Shown in pieces: positions 33,374 through 42,694 of a DNA stretch of 64,000 nucleotides; within the stretch, counting starts at the first letter, position 1; each line of letters starts with the position of its first letter. The notes below the pieces were generated by a model, which did no database searches, had not been told where the DNA came from, and saw nothing but the letters and a program-made list of their open reading frames with translations. This DNA is from Phallus indusiatus (taxonomy: Eukaryota; Basidiomycota; Agaricomycetes; Phallales; Phallaceae): the NCBI GenBank assembly GCA_027605045.1, contig JAQFWX010000010.1, forward strand, positions 748,879 through 812,878, in the 5' to 3' direction. A program made the position numbers and the translations under genes.

Positions 33374-35935
33374 TCAAGAAAAATAAAAGAAACACAAAAG
33401 AAAAGGAAAGAGGGATGGGAGACAAGGGGACCAAACGTCGTTTTCTTCAGTTTTCGGATCCGTTCCTACTTGGCGATATCTCCAACCAATCACAAAGCGC
33501 GCGGCAAACACCGATAATCTACGATTACTGATAGTGATGCTTATCTCAGCGACTTTTGGACTCCGCTTCGTATGCTCTAGATGACAATCGCCTCGACGCC
33601 GCTTTCTTTTTCGTCTGAACGCAACCACGAATCGTAACGACGACACTGAAGAAACATTTTGAAGACGATGACGAAACATTAGAGAGAGGGCTGGGGAAAG
33701 AAAAGGAGAAAAATGGACGATGGGAACTTGCACGACTACCGGTATGGTATTCTCTATGGCTCGAGGACTGACAATGATCTCTGCATTCAGTACAGATCTG
33801 TGAAACGATGATTTGAGATTGGAAACGCGCGGATTGTCGGGGTGGAATGGTAGCATCGGAGGCGCTGCTGGCTGGACACGAGGATATCGACATGTGGCGT
33901 GTGTTTCGGTGAATACGATCCGTTTCTGTTGCCTCAGCTTTTCATGTCTGATGACGGATGCTACACTAGATACGGATGACTCCAACGAAGTTGCATTAAG
34001 AATCGTTACTATTGCTTCAACAACTCGCAGGTCGATGGACGTGATAGAGAGCGTCAGGCCGTGTACTTGATTCGAGCGACAGTTGGCACAGGCTTCCAGG
34101 TACGTTGCATCATGTGCAGACGGTTCGTCCACTAACGACATTTTAAGAAAGTCCGTTGTCGATTCAACCAAGGCAATTAGCGGATCGTCTTCATCAAGCA
34201 CAAGCATCGAGAAGTGAGCACGGCAACTTGGGGAACACTGTTGGAAAACACTGGTTTCTGCGGAGGCGAATGCTGGTAAGTTTCCGTCTTGATCTGATGA
34301 CTCTTTATTTCTGACCACGATTGCTGCACTCAGGGCGAACGATCCAACTTCAAACGACGCGAAAGGACGATTCATCGACATTTGGACTACCGAAAATAAC
34401 GACCGCTCTCCATGCACGAATGCAAACATTGAAAAAGGAACATCGCGAGTAAGGGAGCGTTGATAGGCAAGGAAAGGGTTGTCTTGACCGGTACGTATCG
34501 AAATGTTTCGCCTTGAACTACGCTTTTGACTTCCACGCCCATGTAGGTCTCTTTTTTTATTACGGCCGTCGAATGTAGGTCCCAAGTAAGGAAGCAAAAC
34601 CAGGTCTCTAAAATCAATCGTGTCTGGGAATTGCGAAATAGCTTGAAATCGTATCGCCTGCGGAAATGTTGATATAAGGGAATGCGGGCACAGATGGGAT
34701 GTTATGGACCAGCTCGTAGAACTCGGTATGTGCTTGGCTATTCTTGAGGCGATGACGGCTACGAGGCCTTCCAAATCGAGAATGAACATGAGACTTAAGC
34801 TGACGCGAACGAATTGGGCTTCAATGGGCGACATCGTAGAGCACGAACGAAAAGGTATGACAATCCTGATTATCTTTGACTGTACTGACTCTCTACCTCT
34901 AGCGTCATATGGTTCCGGTCCGACTCGTGGCTGGCTTCCTCGAATGATATATGCAGACTGCGCGAAACGCGACGATAGCGTGCCTGTGATGATGGGGGAA
35001 TTACTGACAAGAGAAACGTGCGAATCCGAGAACTGAGGGTGAAACATGGACTTCAGATTCCTAACGGGAACGAGCGACTCGCGAAACGGCGATCCCAACT
35101 GCAGGTGAGTAGGCACAATAGCCCAAAGTCTTCCGAAACAAACTAATCCTTCTCCTCCAGGGTCGTACGGCAACAAGGACATCTTCGACACCAACGCACT
35201 CGATTTCTCCATCCCAGGGCTTTTCTTCATAAAGACCGACTCGACGGATATGATCCTGCAAAGGTTAGCGAGGACAGAACGGCATGGGGATACAGGAGGG
35301 GCACGAAAACATATAGTAGGTAGCGCTGTATCTAGTTTCTTTACAGGAGGGGATTGAGAATACACAAATGAAGTTTCAATTATGGGGGATTCAGAAACAT
35401 GAGACGATAATGAGGGAAACATTGGGAAATGATCTTCAAACAATTCAAAAACAATTCGGCGGTCAACACAAGGCTCTTCTTCAATCTCCGATAACTTTGC
35501 AACACAACTCTTTAAATTTCTCTCTTCTTCAATGCTAACTTCTTCGACTAACGACTCTTCAGCTGACGCTTCTTCAGGTTTCGATGACGCTGCAGGCGCT
35601 TCGCGAGAACAACTCTGGTACACGGCGATGGCTCCTGAACACGAATCTTCTTTGGCTGAATAGGTAATCGCGTGCGGCGTTTCTTCTATATCTTCTTTTA
35701 TCGCTAATTGATTGACTATCATAGCCTCTAGAAGCTGTTCGCGAACACCAGGATGACATAAGGTCAGTAACTTTTCAACGGACAGTGTAACAGTGGGATT
35801 TAAAGCATCTTCAGGGGCACGGACAGGCTCAGCGACAACTTGATTAGGAACTTGACATTGTTCCATGACTGTGCGACTAGGCGAACGAATGGCTGGAGCA
35901 GACTCTGGGGCTGGTAATGATGAAACCGCGGGAAT

Positions 35936-36579
35936 TGTCACGAGCCGATTTTCTCGTGACATCGAATTAACGATTTATTTCGATTTCACATTCTTTTCGA
36001 ACTCGAACGAACGAACCTTATGGAGATCGCACTCTATGCGATCTCTCGAATTACCGATTACCGATTTATTCACTTTGACGATCGGTGAGGTTCCATGATA
36101 TAAATAGAATACTTTCTATTTCCTTCTTTATGATTCTAACGAACCTCACGACTTCCTCAAGTACTATTATGTACTTATCCGAATTAGTACTTTCTTTGTA
36201 CTTGACCCTGCATCACTTTGTAGTATTTAAACTCGCTGTAAATACCATACAAAGTCGTCTTGAAATCGAACTTCGATTCGATTCAAATATATTTCACTTG
36301 TATTCAAACCTCCTTGAATTACAACTCGTCTCTTTATCTCGAAACTCCGATTTTCTCGATTTTCTCGATCTCTCGCCTTTGGCGACTCCGTCGCCAAAGT
36401 CTTCGTTATCTCCGGCTATTCTCGTTGTGAGTGCTGATTCGTCACGATCCAAATTGAGGAATACTCTCAGGCCTTTGGAGCGGGCGCAACACATAAGTTG
36501 AAGCCAAGTTCCTCATCCCCCGATCTCTCGATTCTCGATTCCTCGATCTCGCGATCTCGAACGGTCTCGGATCTTGACA
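35936..36579 (+). repeat. 5' LTR of element B (644 bp)
   Basis: TGTCACGAGCC...ATCTTGACA. It carries a TATA-like TATTTAAA at 36224-36231, and ~33 bp downstream the sequence GTCTTGAAAT (36257-36266), complementary to the primer-site candidate just outside the LTR. Confidence 0.95.
36224..36231 (+). promoter_or_regulatory. TATA-like box of element B
   Basis: TATTTAAA in the LTR, ~33 bp upstream of GTCTTGAAAT, which would place the transcript start at about 36257. Confidence 0.45.
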
Positions 36580-36581
36580 GT

Positions 36582-36591
36582 ATTTCAAGAC
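36582..36591 (+). promoter_or_regulatory. candidate self-priming primer-binding site of element B
   Basis: ATTTCAAGAC, two bases after the LTR end. It is an exact reverse complement of GTCTTGAAAT at 36257-36266, where transcription is predicted to begin. No TGG-starting tRNA-type site is seen at the usual position. In Tf1/sushi elements the mRNA 5' end primes reverse transcription in this way. Confidence 0.55.
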
Positions 36592-36615
36592 CTCTCGTTT
36601 CCTTAGGCTTGCAGA

Positions 36616-38388
36616 ATGGCGACAAAGACTAGATCCCGTTCTGGACGAACCCGTGCTTTCAACCCCGGAGTCCCTGCTTTCTTAGTTCCTTCCTCCTCTG
36701 ACCCCGAAAAAGTCCGTGCTAACGCTGAGCGTGATGCTAGAGCTAACAGGCGTCATGGTGGTGTTCAACCCCCTTTGGAAGTCCAAGATTTGTTGGAGCG
36801 AGCCCAGATTTTTCTGCCGACAACTCCTCCTCGTAGCTTTGGAACTCCAATCGATCGATCGTTCTCTCACGACGGCTTCGAAAATCGACCTCTCACAGCT
36901 GCCCGAGAACGCTCACAAACTGCCGAACCTACGACTTCTCCTCAAACTCGAATTCCTCGATTCGAACCTTTCGCTAAGATCGAAGAAGTTGACGAGTTCG
37001 GTACTGTTTTACCGAACACACCTCCTGTTACAACTCGCTCTGCTGGACCGTCTCGAACTCCTGCTGCTGGTGGTGCGCCTGGTGGTGGCGGTGGTGGTGA
37101 TGATGGTAATGGTAGTGGTGGTGGTCCGAACACTCCCCCCCCTCAACCTCCTCAACCCCCTCAGACGCCGACGCCTGGTGCTGGATATGCTGGTGGTGGT
37201 GGTGTTGGTGGCGCTGGTGGTCCTCCTGGTGGCGATCCTCCTGGAGATCCCAGCGACGATGATCATGATTCTGACGAAGAAACCGACACCCCTGTTACCC
37301 AGCGACAACTCGCGGATTCCATGAATCGTATTGCATCCGCGTTCGAACTCACCCAGCAATTCCTTCAACAAGTTATGGACCCAACTCGTACGACGAAGGC
37401 TCCAGTGAAGGATCCCGAAACTTTTGACGGTTCCAACCCTGAGAAACTCCCACCGTTTCTTGTTCAGTGTCGACTTGTTTTTCGCGCTCGTCCCTCTCAG
37501 TACCAGGAAGATTGGCAGAAGATCGATTATGCGCTTATGTTTCTTCGTGGAAGCGCTGCCGAATTCTTCTCGCCATACATCCAAGATGATCTCGATCAGG
37601 ATGATTTCGATTTTCTCACTTCCTGGGAAACGTTTATCCAACTGCTCGCTAATGTTTTTGGACAGACATCTCCTCTCGACGACGCGGAAACCTCTCTTTC
37701 GGCTCTTACCTTTTCGGATTCGACCAAGGCAGCTACGTTTTTCATCAACTTCACGAAATATGCGATTCGTACCGCATATAACAGCGCTGCCTTACGACGA
37801 ATGGTTTTGGACAAGCTCCCGAACCGCCTTATCGATCGGCTCTACAATTCGGATCGACCTTGGGACACCTACCAGTCTCTCCGAAACACCGTGCTTACCC
37901 TCGACGCCCTTCATTGGGAGAACGAAGCACGAAAGAAGCGTCGTCAACGCGAGAATCCAGGCTCCTCCTCGTCTTCACAGAAGAAGCCAGCAACCTCGCA
38001 GCAGAACACGACTTCGTCTTCTTCGAATTCCAACAAGAAATCGAACAAGAACCGATCGAACAACAAATCGTCGAATTCGTCATCCAACAACAGTGGATCG
38101 AACTCCACTGGAAATCGCTCGAACACGCTCTCTGCTGAGGAGCGTCAGCGTCGGTTGGCTGAAGGTATATGTTTTAATTGTGGGGTGAAGGGTCATTTGA
38201 GTCGCGATTGTCCGAAGAAGGCTTCTACGTCGGGTTCTAGCAACAACAACAACACTTCGAATTCTTCGAATTCCGACAAGAAGAAATCGACGAAGGCCCG
38301 TACGAACAAGTCGTCTAATTCGGCTAACGCGAACGATAAGAAGGTAGCGGAGAATTCAGCTGCAGAATCTTCGAATGCTAAGAATTAA
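36616..38388 (+). CDS. gag: Gag of element B
   Basis: 590 residues from ATG 36616. Order: basic N-terminus; Gly/Pro-rich low-complexity region (~150-215); a predicted capsid region around VKDPETFDGSNPEKLPPFL, SAAEFFSPYIQDD and LLANVFGQTSPLDDAE (~265-380), as in Ty3-type Gag; Ser/Asn/Lys-rich linker; one zinc knuckle CFNCGVKGHLSRDC (~518-531); Ser/Asn/Lys-rich tail. It packages the element RNA and builds particles. The last 15 codons lie in a possible 60-nt intron (38344-38403): retention gives this Gag, and removal would fuse residues 1-576 in frame to the protease. Confidence 0.93.
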   Translation: MATKTRSRSGRTRAFNPGVPAFLVPSSSDPEKVRANAERDARANRRHGGVQPPLEVQDLLERAQIFLPTTPPRSFGTPIDRSFSHDGFENRPLTAARERSQTAEPTTSPQTRIPRFEPFAKIEEVDEFGTVLPNTPPVTTRSAGPSRTPAAGGAPGGGGGGDDGNGSGGGPNTPPPQPPQPPQTPTPGAGYAGGGGVGGAGGPPGGDPPGDPSDDDHDSDEETDTPVTQRQLADSMNRIASAFELTQQFLQQVMDPTRTTKAPVKDPETFDGSNPEKLPPFLVQCRLVFRARPSQYQEDWQKIDYALMFLRGSAAEFFSPYIQDDLDQDDFDFLTSWETFIQLLANVFGQTSPLDDAETSLSALTFSDSTKAATFFINFTKYAIRTAYNSAALRRMVLDKLPNRLIDRLYNSDRPWDTYQSLRNTVLTLDALHWENEARKKRRQRENPGSSSSSQKKPATSQQNTTSSSSNSNKKSNKNRSNNKSSNSSSNNSGSNSTGNRSNTLSAEERQRRLAEGICFNCGVKGHLSRDCPKKASTSGSSNNNNTSNSSNSDKKKSTKARTNKSSNSANANDKKVAENSAAESSNAKN

Positions 38389-38403
38389 GCTGACTGTCGT
38401 TAG
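38344..38403 (+). other. possible in-frame intron joining gag to pol of element B
   Basis: AAG|GTAGCG at 38343/38344, branch-like CTGAC at 38390-38394, and TTAG|GAC at 38403/38404. It is 60 nt long and phase 0 on both sides. It contains the gag stop TAA (38386-38388) and a second in-frame stop TAG (38401-38403), so removing it makes gag and protease one frame. Confidence 0.5.
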
Positions 38404-38758
38404 GACTCTTCTGAGATCCCACCAGTCGCTTTTCCTCGTTTGGTTTTGTCAGTTGTAAATAACGATAAGGACTCTATGATTGTTTCTTTTTCTTCTTATT
38501 TTTCTCCGGATGTATTTAAAGCGCTTCTAGATTCTGGCGCTACAAGTTCTTTTTTAAGTAAATCTCTGGTAGATAGATATGGTCTAAAAACGGTTCCGAT
38601 TGACCCGATTCCTTTGTATGTTTTCGACGGGTCTTTAACTTCTTACATAAGAGAAACAGTTTTGTTACCGATTTCTTTTCCTGATAGTGTTACTATTCCG
38701 ATTAAATTTCATGTAACCGAAATGATGGGTACTGACTATGACGCTGTTCTAGGATTTG
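38404..38758 (+). pseudogene. protease segment of element B pol (upstream part)
   Basis: Same frame as gag. It contains the aspartic protease active site LLDSGATSSF (~38526-38555), followed by the flap-side sequence YVFDGSL and the conserved DYDAVLG just before the break. The expected continuation (FDWLTHYNPSIDW) is found 356 bp further on, at 39111, in another frame. The two parts were one gene before an insertion. No ATG starts this segment, so it depends on fusion to gag by splicing or readthrough of two stops. Confidence 0.75.
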
Positions 38759-39106
38759 TTACGGTACGCTAGCGCCTTGCCCTATTATTCGATTTCTTCG
38801 ATTTCTTTCGATTTCATTTCGCACTTCGATTCCCATCATTTCCCGTATTTGTCATTTCCACTATTTTCATCGTTTTCTCGATCTCTCGATCTTTTCGATT
38901 TCTTTCGATTTCTGTCTGTATCTCCTCGGATCCCATGGGGATCAGTCGGGCGCCTCATATCCTGTACTTATATGCGATTTCCCTAGAGGGGGATACCTAA
39001 GCTTGTTCTCTTAGGTTTTCCCTCCTCTAGGTGAGTAGTTAGTCGTTGTCCCCCAATAGATCTTAGGTTTTCCCTCCTCTAGGTGTGTGCCCTGAGTCGC
39101 CCTAAC
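38759..39106. mobile_element. 348-bp insertion between protease and reverse transcriptase of element B
   Basis: Flanked by the 8-bp direct repeat AGGATTTG (38751-38758 and 39107-39114). Removing the insert and one repeat rejoins DAVLG to FDWLTHYNPSIDW in frame. It contains two copies of CTTAGGTTTTCCCTCCTCTA (near 39020 and 39062) and many TTTCGAT runs. An 8-bp duplication suits hAT or similar elements, but no terminal inverted repeat is evident. An intron is less likely because no GT-AG pair keeps both the frame and the DAVLG motif. Confidence 0.55.
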
Positions 39107-39110
39107 AGGA

Positions 39111-42100
39111 TTTGATTGGCTCACCCACTACAATCCGTCGATTGACTGGGTACTGAACCGTCTTACGTTCCCGGACACCGTAAAGTCTATTCCTGTCGAA
39201 CCCGATGGCTTGACCGAAAAGGATTCTTCGAATCCTCCGAACTCGACACTCCCGATGACTCAGACCGAGTCAGAGCAACCTTCCCCTCCCCTTACTCAAC
39301 CTCTTCGCGAGAAACCTTCGATTTCTCTGGTTGACGCAGCCTCGTTTTATCAAATCTGCAAAGAAGAAGGTGCTCGCGCTTACTCTTTGAGGATTAACGC
39401 AGCTGGTATGGATATTCGCAAGGCCTCCACGACTGGAGACAGCGATTTTCTGAACTCGATTCCTGCGGAATATCGCGATTTCGCTGATGTTTTCAGTTCT
39501 GAAAAAGCCGACATACTAGCTCCTCATCGACCATACGACTTAAAGATCGAGTTAGACGATGGGGCCACTCCTCCCTTAGGTCCCATCTATTCCCTCTCTC
39601 CGATTGAGCTTCAAGCTTTGCGCGAATTCTTGGATGAAAATCTCGCCAATGGTTTCATTCGACATTCGAATTCACCTCATGGAGCACCTGTTCTTTTCGT
39701 TAAGAAGAAAGATGGATCACTTCGTCTTTGTGTCGATTTTCGTGGTCTTAACAGACTCACAAAGAAAGACAAGTATCCACTTCCTTTGATTTCTGATCTT
39801 CTTGACGCTCCTGGCAAAGCTCGAATTTACACCAAAATCGATTTGAAGCATGCTTATCACCTCGTTCGAATAGCTGAAGGCGACGAATGGAAGACTGCGT
39901 TTCGTACACGCTATGGTTCTTTCGAATGGCTCGTTATGCCATTTGGTCTTTCGAATGCGCCTGCGGCTTTTCAGCGATTTATGAACGAAATCTTTGGTGA
40001 TCTACTCGATTCGTATGTGGTTATTTATCTTGACGATATCTTGATTTACTCCGATTCTCCCGAAATTCATCGCGAACACGTTCGAGAAGTCCTTGCAAGA
40101 CTTCGTGCGAATGGTCTCTTTGCTTCTCTGAAGAAATGCGAATTCTCCAGAGATCGCGTCGAATTTCTCGGATTCGTTCTAGGCCCGCAAGGTCTCGCCA
40201 TGGACCCTGCTAAGGTCAAGGATATTCAACTTTGGCCACCCCCTCGTAAAGTTAAAGACGTTCAGTCTTTCCTTGGGTTTGCCAATTTTTATCGTCGCTT
40301 TATTGATGAATACTCTCGAATTACGGTTCCACTGACACGTCTTACCAAGAAAGGTATTGTGTGGAACTGGACTGATGAGTGTCAACAGGCTTTCGACACG
40401 TTGAAGAAAGCTTTTACGACTGCCCCTGTGTTGGTACACTGGGTACCCGACAAGCCAATCATAGTCGAGACGGACGCGTCTGACTATGCTCTCGCCGCGA
40501 TTTTATCACAATTCGACGAGAACGACGAACTCCATCCGATCGCTTTTCACTCTCGAACCTTTACAGGTCCCGAACTGAACTACGATGTGCACGACAAAGA
40601 ACTCCTTGCGATTTTTGAGGCGTTCAAGCGATGGAGACACTATCTCGAAGGTTCCGTTTTCCCTATCGATGTCTACACCGATCACAAGAACTTGGTCTAT
40701 TTTACGACGACTAAGGTTTTGACTCGTCGTCAGGCCAGATGGTCTGAATACTTGTCTCAGTTTAACCTTTCGATTAATTTCAGACCCGGCAAACTCGGCA
40801 CGAAACCTGACTCTTTGACTAGACGATGGGACGTCTACGCTAAGGAGGGAGTAAACGACTATGCGTCCATTAATCCGTTCAACGAAAAGTCGATTTTCAC
40901 CTCCGAGCAACTCAAGGCGTGTATCAATGCTACGATTTTGCACCCCATCTTCGCTCGTGTTGCCGTGGTTATGGATGTTGATAAGCTTCATTTCGATATC
41001 CTATCTGTTCTGAAAGACGACGAATTTGCTAAACGTCATCTTCCCCGCAGTTCCAATCCTCGTTGGACTGTTGATTCTAAAGGTTTCCTTCGTTGTGATG
41101 GCAGGATTTACGTTCCCGATCTTCTCGATTTACGATTGCGCGTTATGCAGTACAAGCACGACCACCCTTTGTCTGGTCACTTCGGTCAAAACAAGACACT
41201 TTCGCTGATTCGACGCGAATATGTTTGGCCAAGTATGCGCACGATGATCCGAGAGTTTTGCAAGTCATGCATCCCTTGTATGCGTGGTAAGTCTCAGCGA
41301 CATAAACCTTATGGTTTCTTGCAACAACTCCCGATCCCGATTCGTCCTTGGGATTCGATTTCCATGGATTTCATCGAACACCTGCCTCCCTCGAATGGTT
41401 TCACCTCTGTTCTCGTTATTGTAGAACGACTTACGAAATACGCTCTTTTCATTCCGACTTTCGATACGATTTCGTCAGCTGATCTTGCTCAGCTCTTCGT
41501 TTTACATGTTTTCTCGAAACATGGTATTCCATCTCACGTCACGTCAGACCGTGGTACAGAATTCGTTTCTCATTTCTTTCGATCTTTGGGTAAAGCTCTC
41601 GAAATGGAACTTCATTTCACTTCGGGCTACCACCCTGAGGGCGATGGTCAGACCGAACGAACTAATCAGACTCTAGAGCAGTACATTCGTATCTATTGCA
41701 ATTATCAGCAAGATAATTGGGCGGATTTGTTGCCTCTTGCAGAGTTTGCGTTCAATAATGCTGAAAGTGCTACCACAGGTGTTACCCCTTTCTTTGCGAA
41801 CAAAGGATATCACCCTCGTCTTTCAGTCAACCACGATCTTCCCCTCACTTCTTCTCGCGCTCTCGATTTCGTCTCTCGATTAGATGAAATTCACTCCGAA
41901 CTCAAGTTTCAGATCGAACTCTCTCAGAAACGGTACCAAGCCCCAGCAGACAAGAAACGTTCGCGATCGCCCGATTTCCCGATTGGGTCAAAGGTCTTCG
42001 TGAAAGGCGATTTCTTTTCAACTACAAGACCTTCGCGAAAGCTGTCTGACAAGTACCTTGGTCCGTTCGAAGTAATTGCTATCCCTAATAAGGTTACGCG

Positions 42101-42455
42101 AACGCTTCGATTACCTGAAAACTTTCGTACCGTTCATCCTGTGTTTCATGTTTCTATGCTTGAACCAGCTACTGATAATTCGATTCCTAATCGTGTTCAG
42201 GAACCACCTCCGTCTGTTGAAATCGAAGGTGAAATCGAATACGAAGTGGAAGCGATCCTCGATTCCAAGATCGACAAAAGGCGCGCTTGCCCGCTGTTGT
42301 ATTTGGTTAAGTGGCTTGGTTATGACGGTACTGATGAAGAATCCTCTTGGCTGATCGCCACCGAATTAGAGCACGCGAAAGAACTTGTCGAAGACTTTCA
42401 CAAGTCTTATCCAGACAAACCCGGTCCCAACTGGCGTCACTTGGTTAAAAAATAA
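39111..42455 (+). CDS. pol: Pol of element B: reverse transcriptase, RNase H, integrase, chromodomain
   Basis: Open frame of 1114 codons beginning inside the protease-RT linker (FDWLTHYNPSIDW). Reverse transcriptase: LPLISDLLD, IDLKHAYHLVRI, MPFGLSNAPAAFQRFMN and catalytic YLDD (~40026-40037). RNase H: VETDASDYALAAILSQ, HSRTF and YTDHKNL. Integrase: the HHCC zinc finger (HDHPLSGHFGQNKT...CKSCIPC), the catalytic core with SMDFIEHLP, TSDRGTEF and GYHPEGDGQTERTNQTLE (D, D, E), and the GPFEV/VFHVSMLEP region of the C-terminal domain. It ends with a chromodomain (EYEVEAILDSKIDKR...YLVKWLGY..EESSWL), which in relatives targets heterochromatin. All catalytic residues look intact. Expression needs the upstream protease part, now out of frame because of the 348-bp insertion. 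Confidence 0.93.
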   Translation, partial: FDWLTHYNPSIDWVLNRLTFPDTVKSIPVEPDGLTEKDSSNPPNSTLPMTQTESEQPSPPLTQPLREKPSISLVDAASFYQICKEEGARAYSLRINAAGMDIRKASTTGDSDFLNSIPAEYRDFADVFSSEKADILAPHRPYDLKIELDDGATPPLGPIYSLSPIELQALREFLDENLANGFIRHSNSPHGAPVLFVKKKDGSLRLCVDFRGLNRLTKKDKYPLPLISDLLDAPGKARIYTKIDLKHAYHLVRIAEGDEWKTAFRTRYGSFEWLVMPFGLSNAPAAFQRFMNEIFGDLLDSYVVIYLDDILIYSDSPEIHREHVREVLARLRANGLFASLKKCEFSRDRVEFLGFVLGPQGLAMDPAKVKDIQLWPPPRKVKDVQSFLGFANFYRRFIDEYSRITVPLTRLTKKGIVWNWTDECQQAFDTLKKAFTTAPVLVHWVPDKPIIVETDASDYALAAILSQFDENDELHPIAFHSRTFTGPELNYDVHDKELLAIFEAFKRWRHYLEGSVFPIDVYTDHKNLVYFTTTKVLTRRQARWSEYLSQFNLSINFRPGKLGTKPDSLTRRWDVYAKEGVNDYASINPFNEKSIFTSEQLKACINATILHPIFARVAVVMDVDKLHFDILSVLKDDEFAKRHLPRSSNPRWTVDSKGFLRCDGRIYVPDLLDLRLRVMQYKHDHPLSGHFGQNKTLSLIRREYVWPSMRTMIREFCKSCIPCMRGKSQRHKPYGFLQQLPIPIRPWDSISMDFIEHLPPSNGFTSVLVIVERLTKYALFIPTFDTISSADLAQLFVLHVFSKHGIPSHVTSDRGTEFVSHFFRSLGKALEMELHFTSGYHPEGDGQTERTNQTLEQYIRIYCNYQQDNWADLLPLAEFAFNNAESATTGVTPFFANKGYHPRLSVNHDLPLTSSRALDFVSRLDEIHSELKFQIELSQKRYQAPADKKRSRSPDFPIGSKVFVKGDFFSTTRPSRKLSDKYLGPFEVIAIPNKVTRTLRLPENFRTVHPVFHVSMLEPATDNSIPNRVQEPPPSVEIEGEIEYEVEAILDSKIDKRRACPLLYLVKWLGYDGTDEESSWLIATELEHAKELVEDFHKSYPDKPGPNWRHLVKK

Positions 42456-42694
42456 AATGTTTTGACGTATCGTTTTCCTTTCGATTTTATTTTCGATTCT
42501 TTCGATCTCTTGAATGACTAAAGGTAGAATTACATGTAACGATTTTCTTTCATTCTGTTTCAATCTCTTCCTTTTTCGATCTCTTACGATTTCTTTCTGA
42601 TTTCACACGATTTTTAACTTGAAGAAAATTTTATAAGATACAAAGATAAACAAAAGAAAACATTATAGTAGTACAAATTAGTAGTTAAATTAGA

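Noticed and set aside
34704..35036. 110-codon plus-strand ORF within element A
   Set aside because: Opposite the long minus-strand frame of A; no recognisable motif.
36085..36501. 138-codon ORF inside the 5' LTR of element B (repeated at 44625-45041)
   Set aside because: Present in both LTRs only because they are copies; composition is low-complexity Leu/Ser and it overlaps the promoter and predicted transcript start.
37009..37641. 210-codon minus-strand ORF within gag of element B
   Set aside because: Shadow of the Gly/Pro-rich gag region; the plus-strand frame has the capsid and zinc-knuckle motifs.
38759..39106. The gap in element B pol as a normal spliceosomal intron
   Set aside because: No GT-AG pair keeps the frame and the conserved DAVLG motif together; the 8-bp direct repeats fit an insertion better. 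GTACTG at 38729 to AG at 39108 keeps the frame but deletes the motif.
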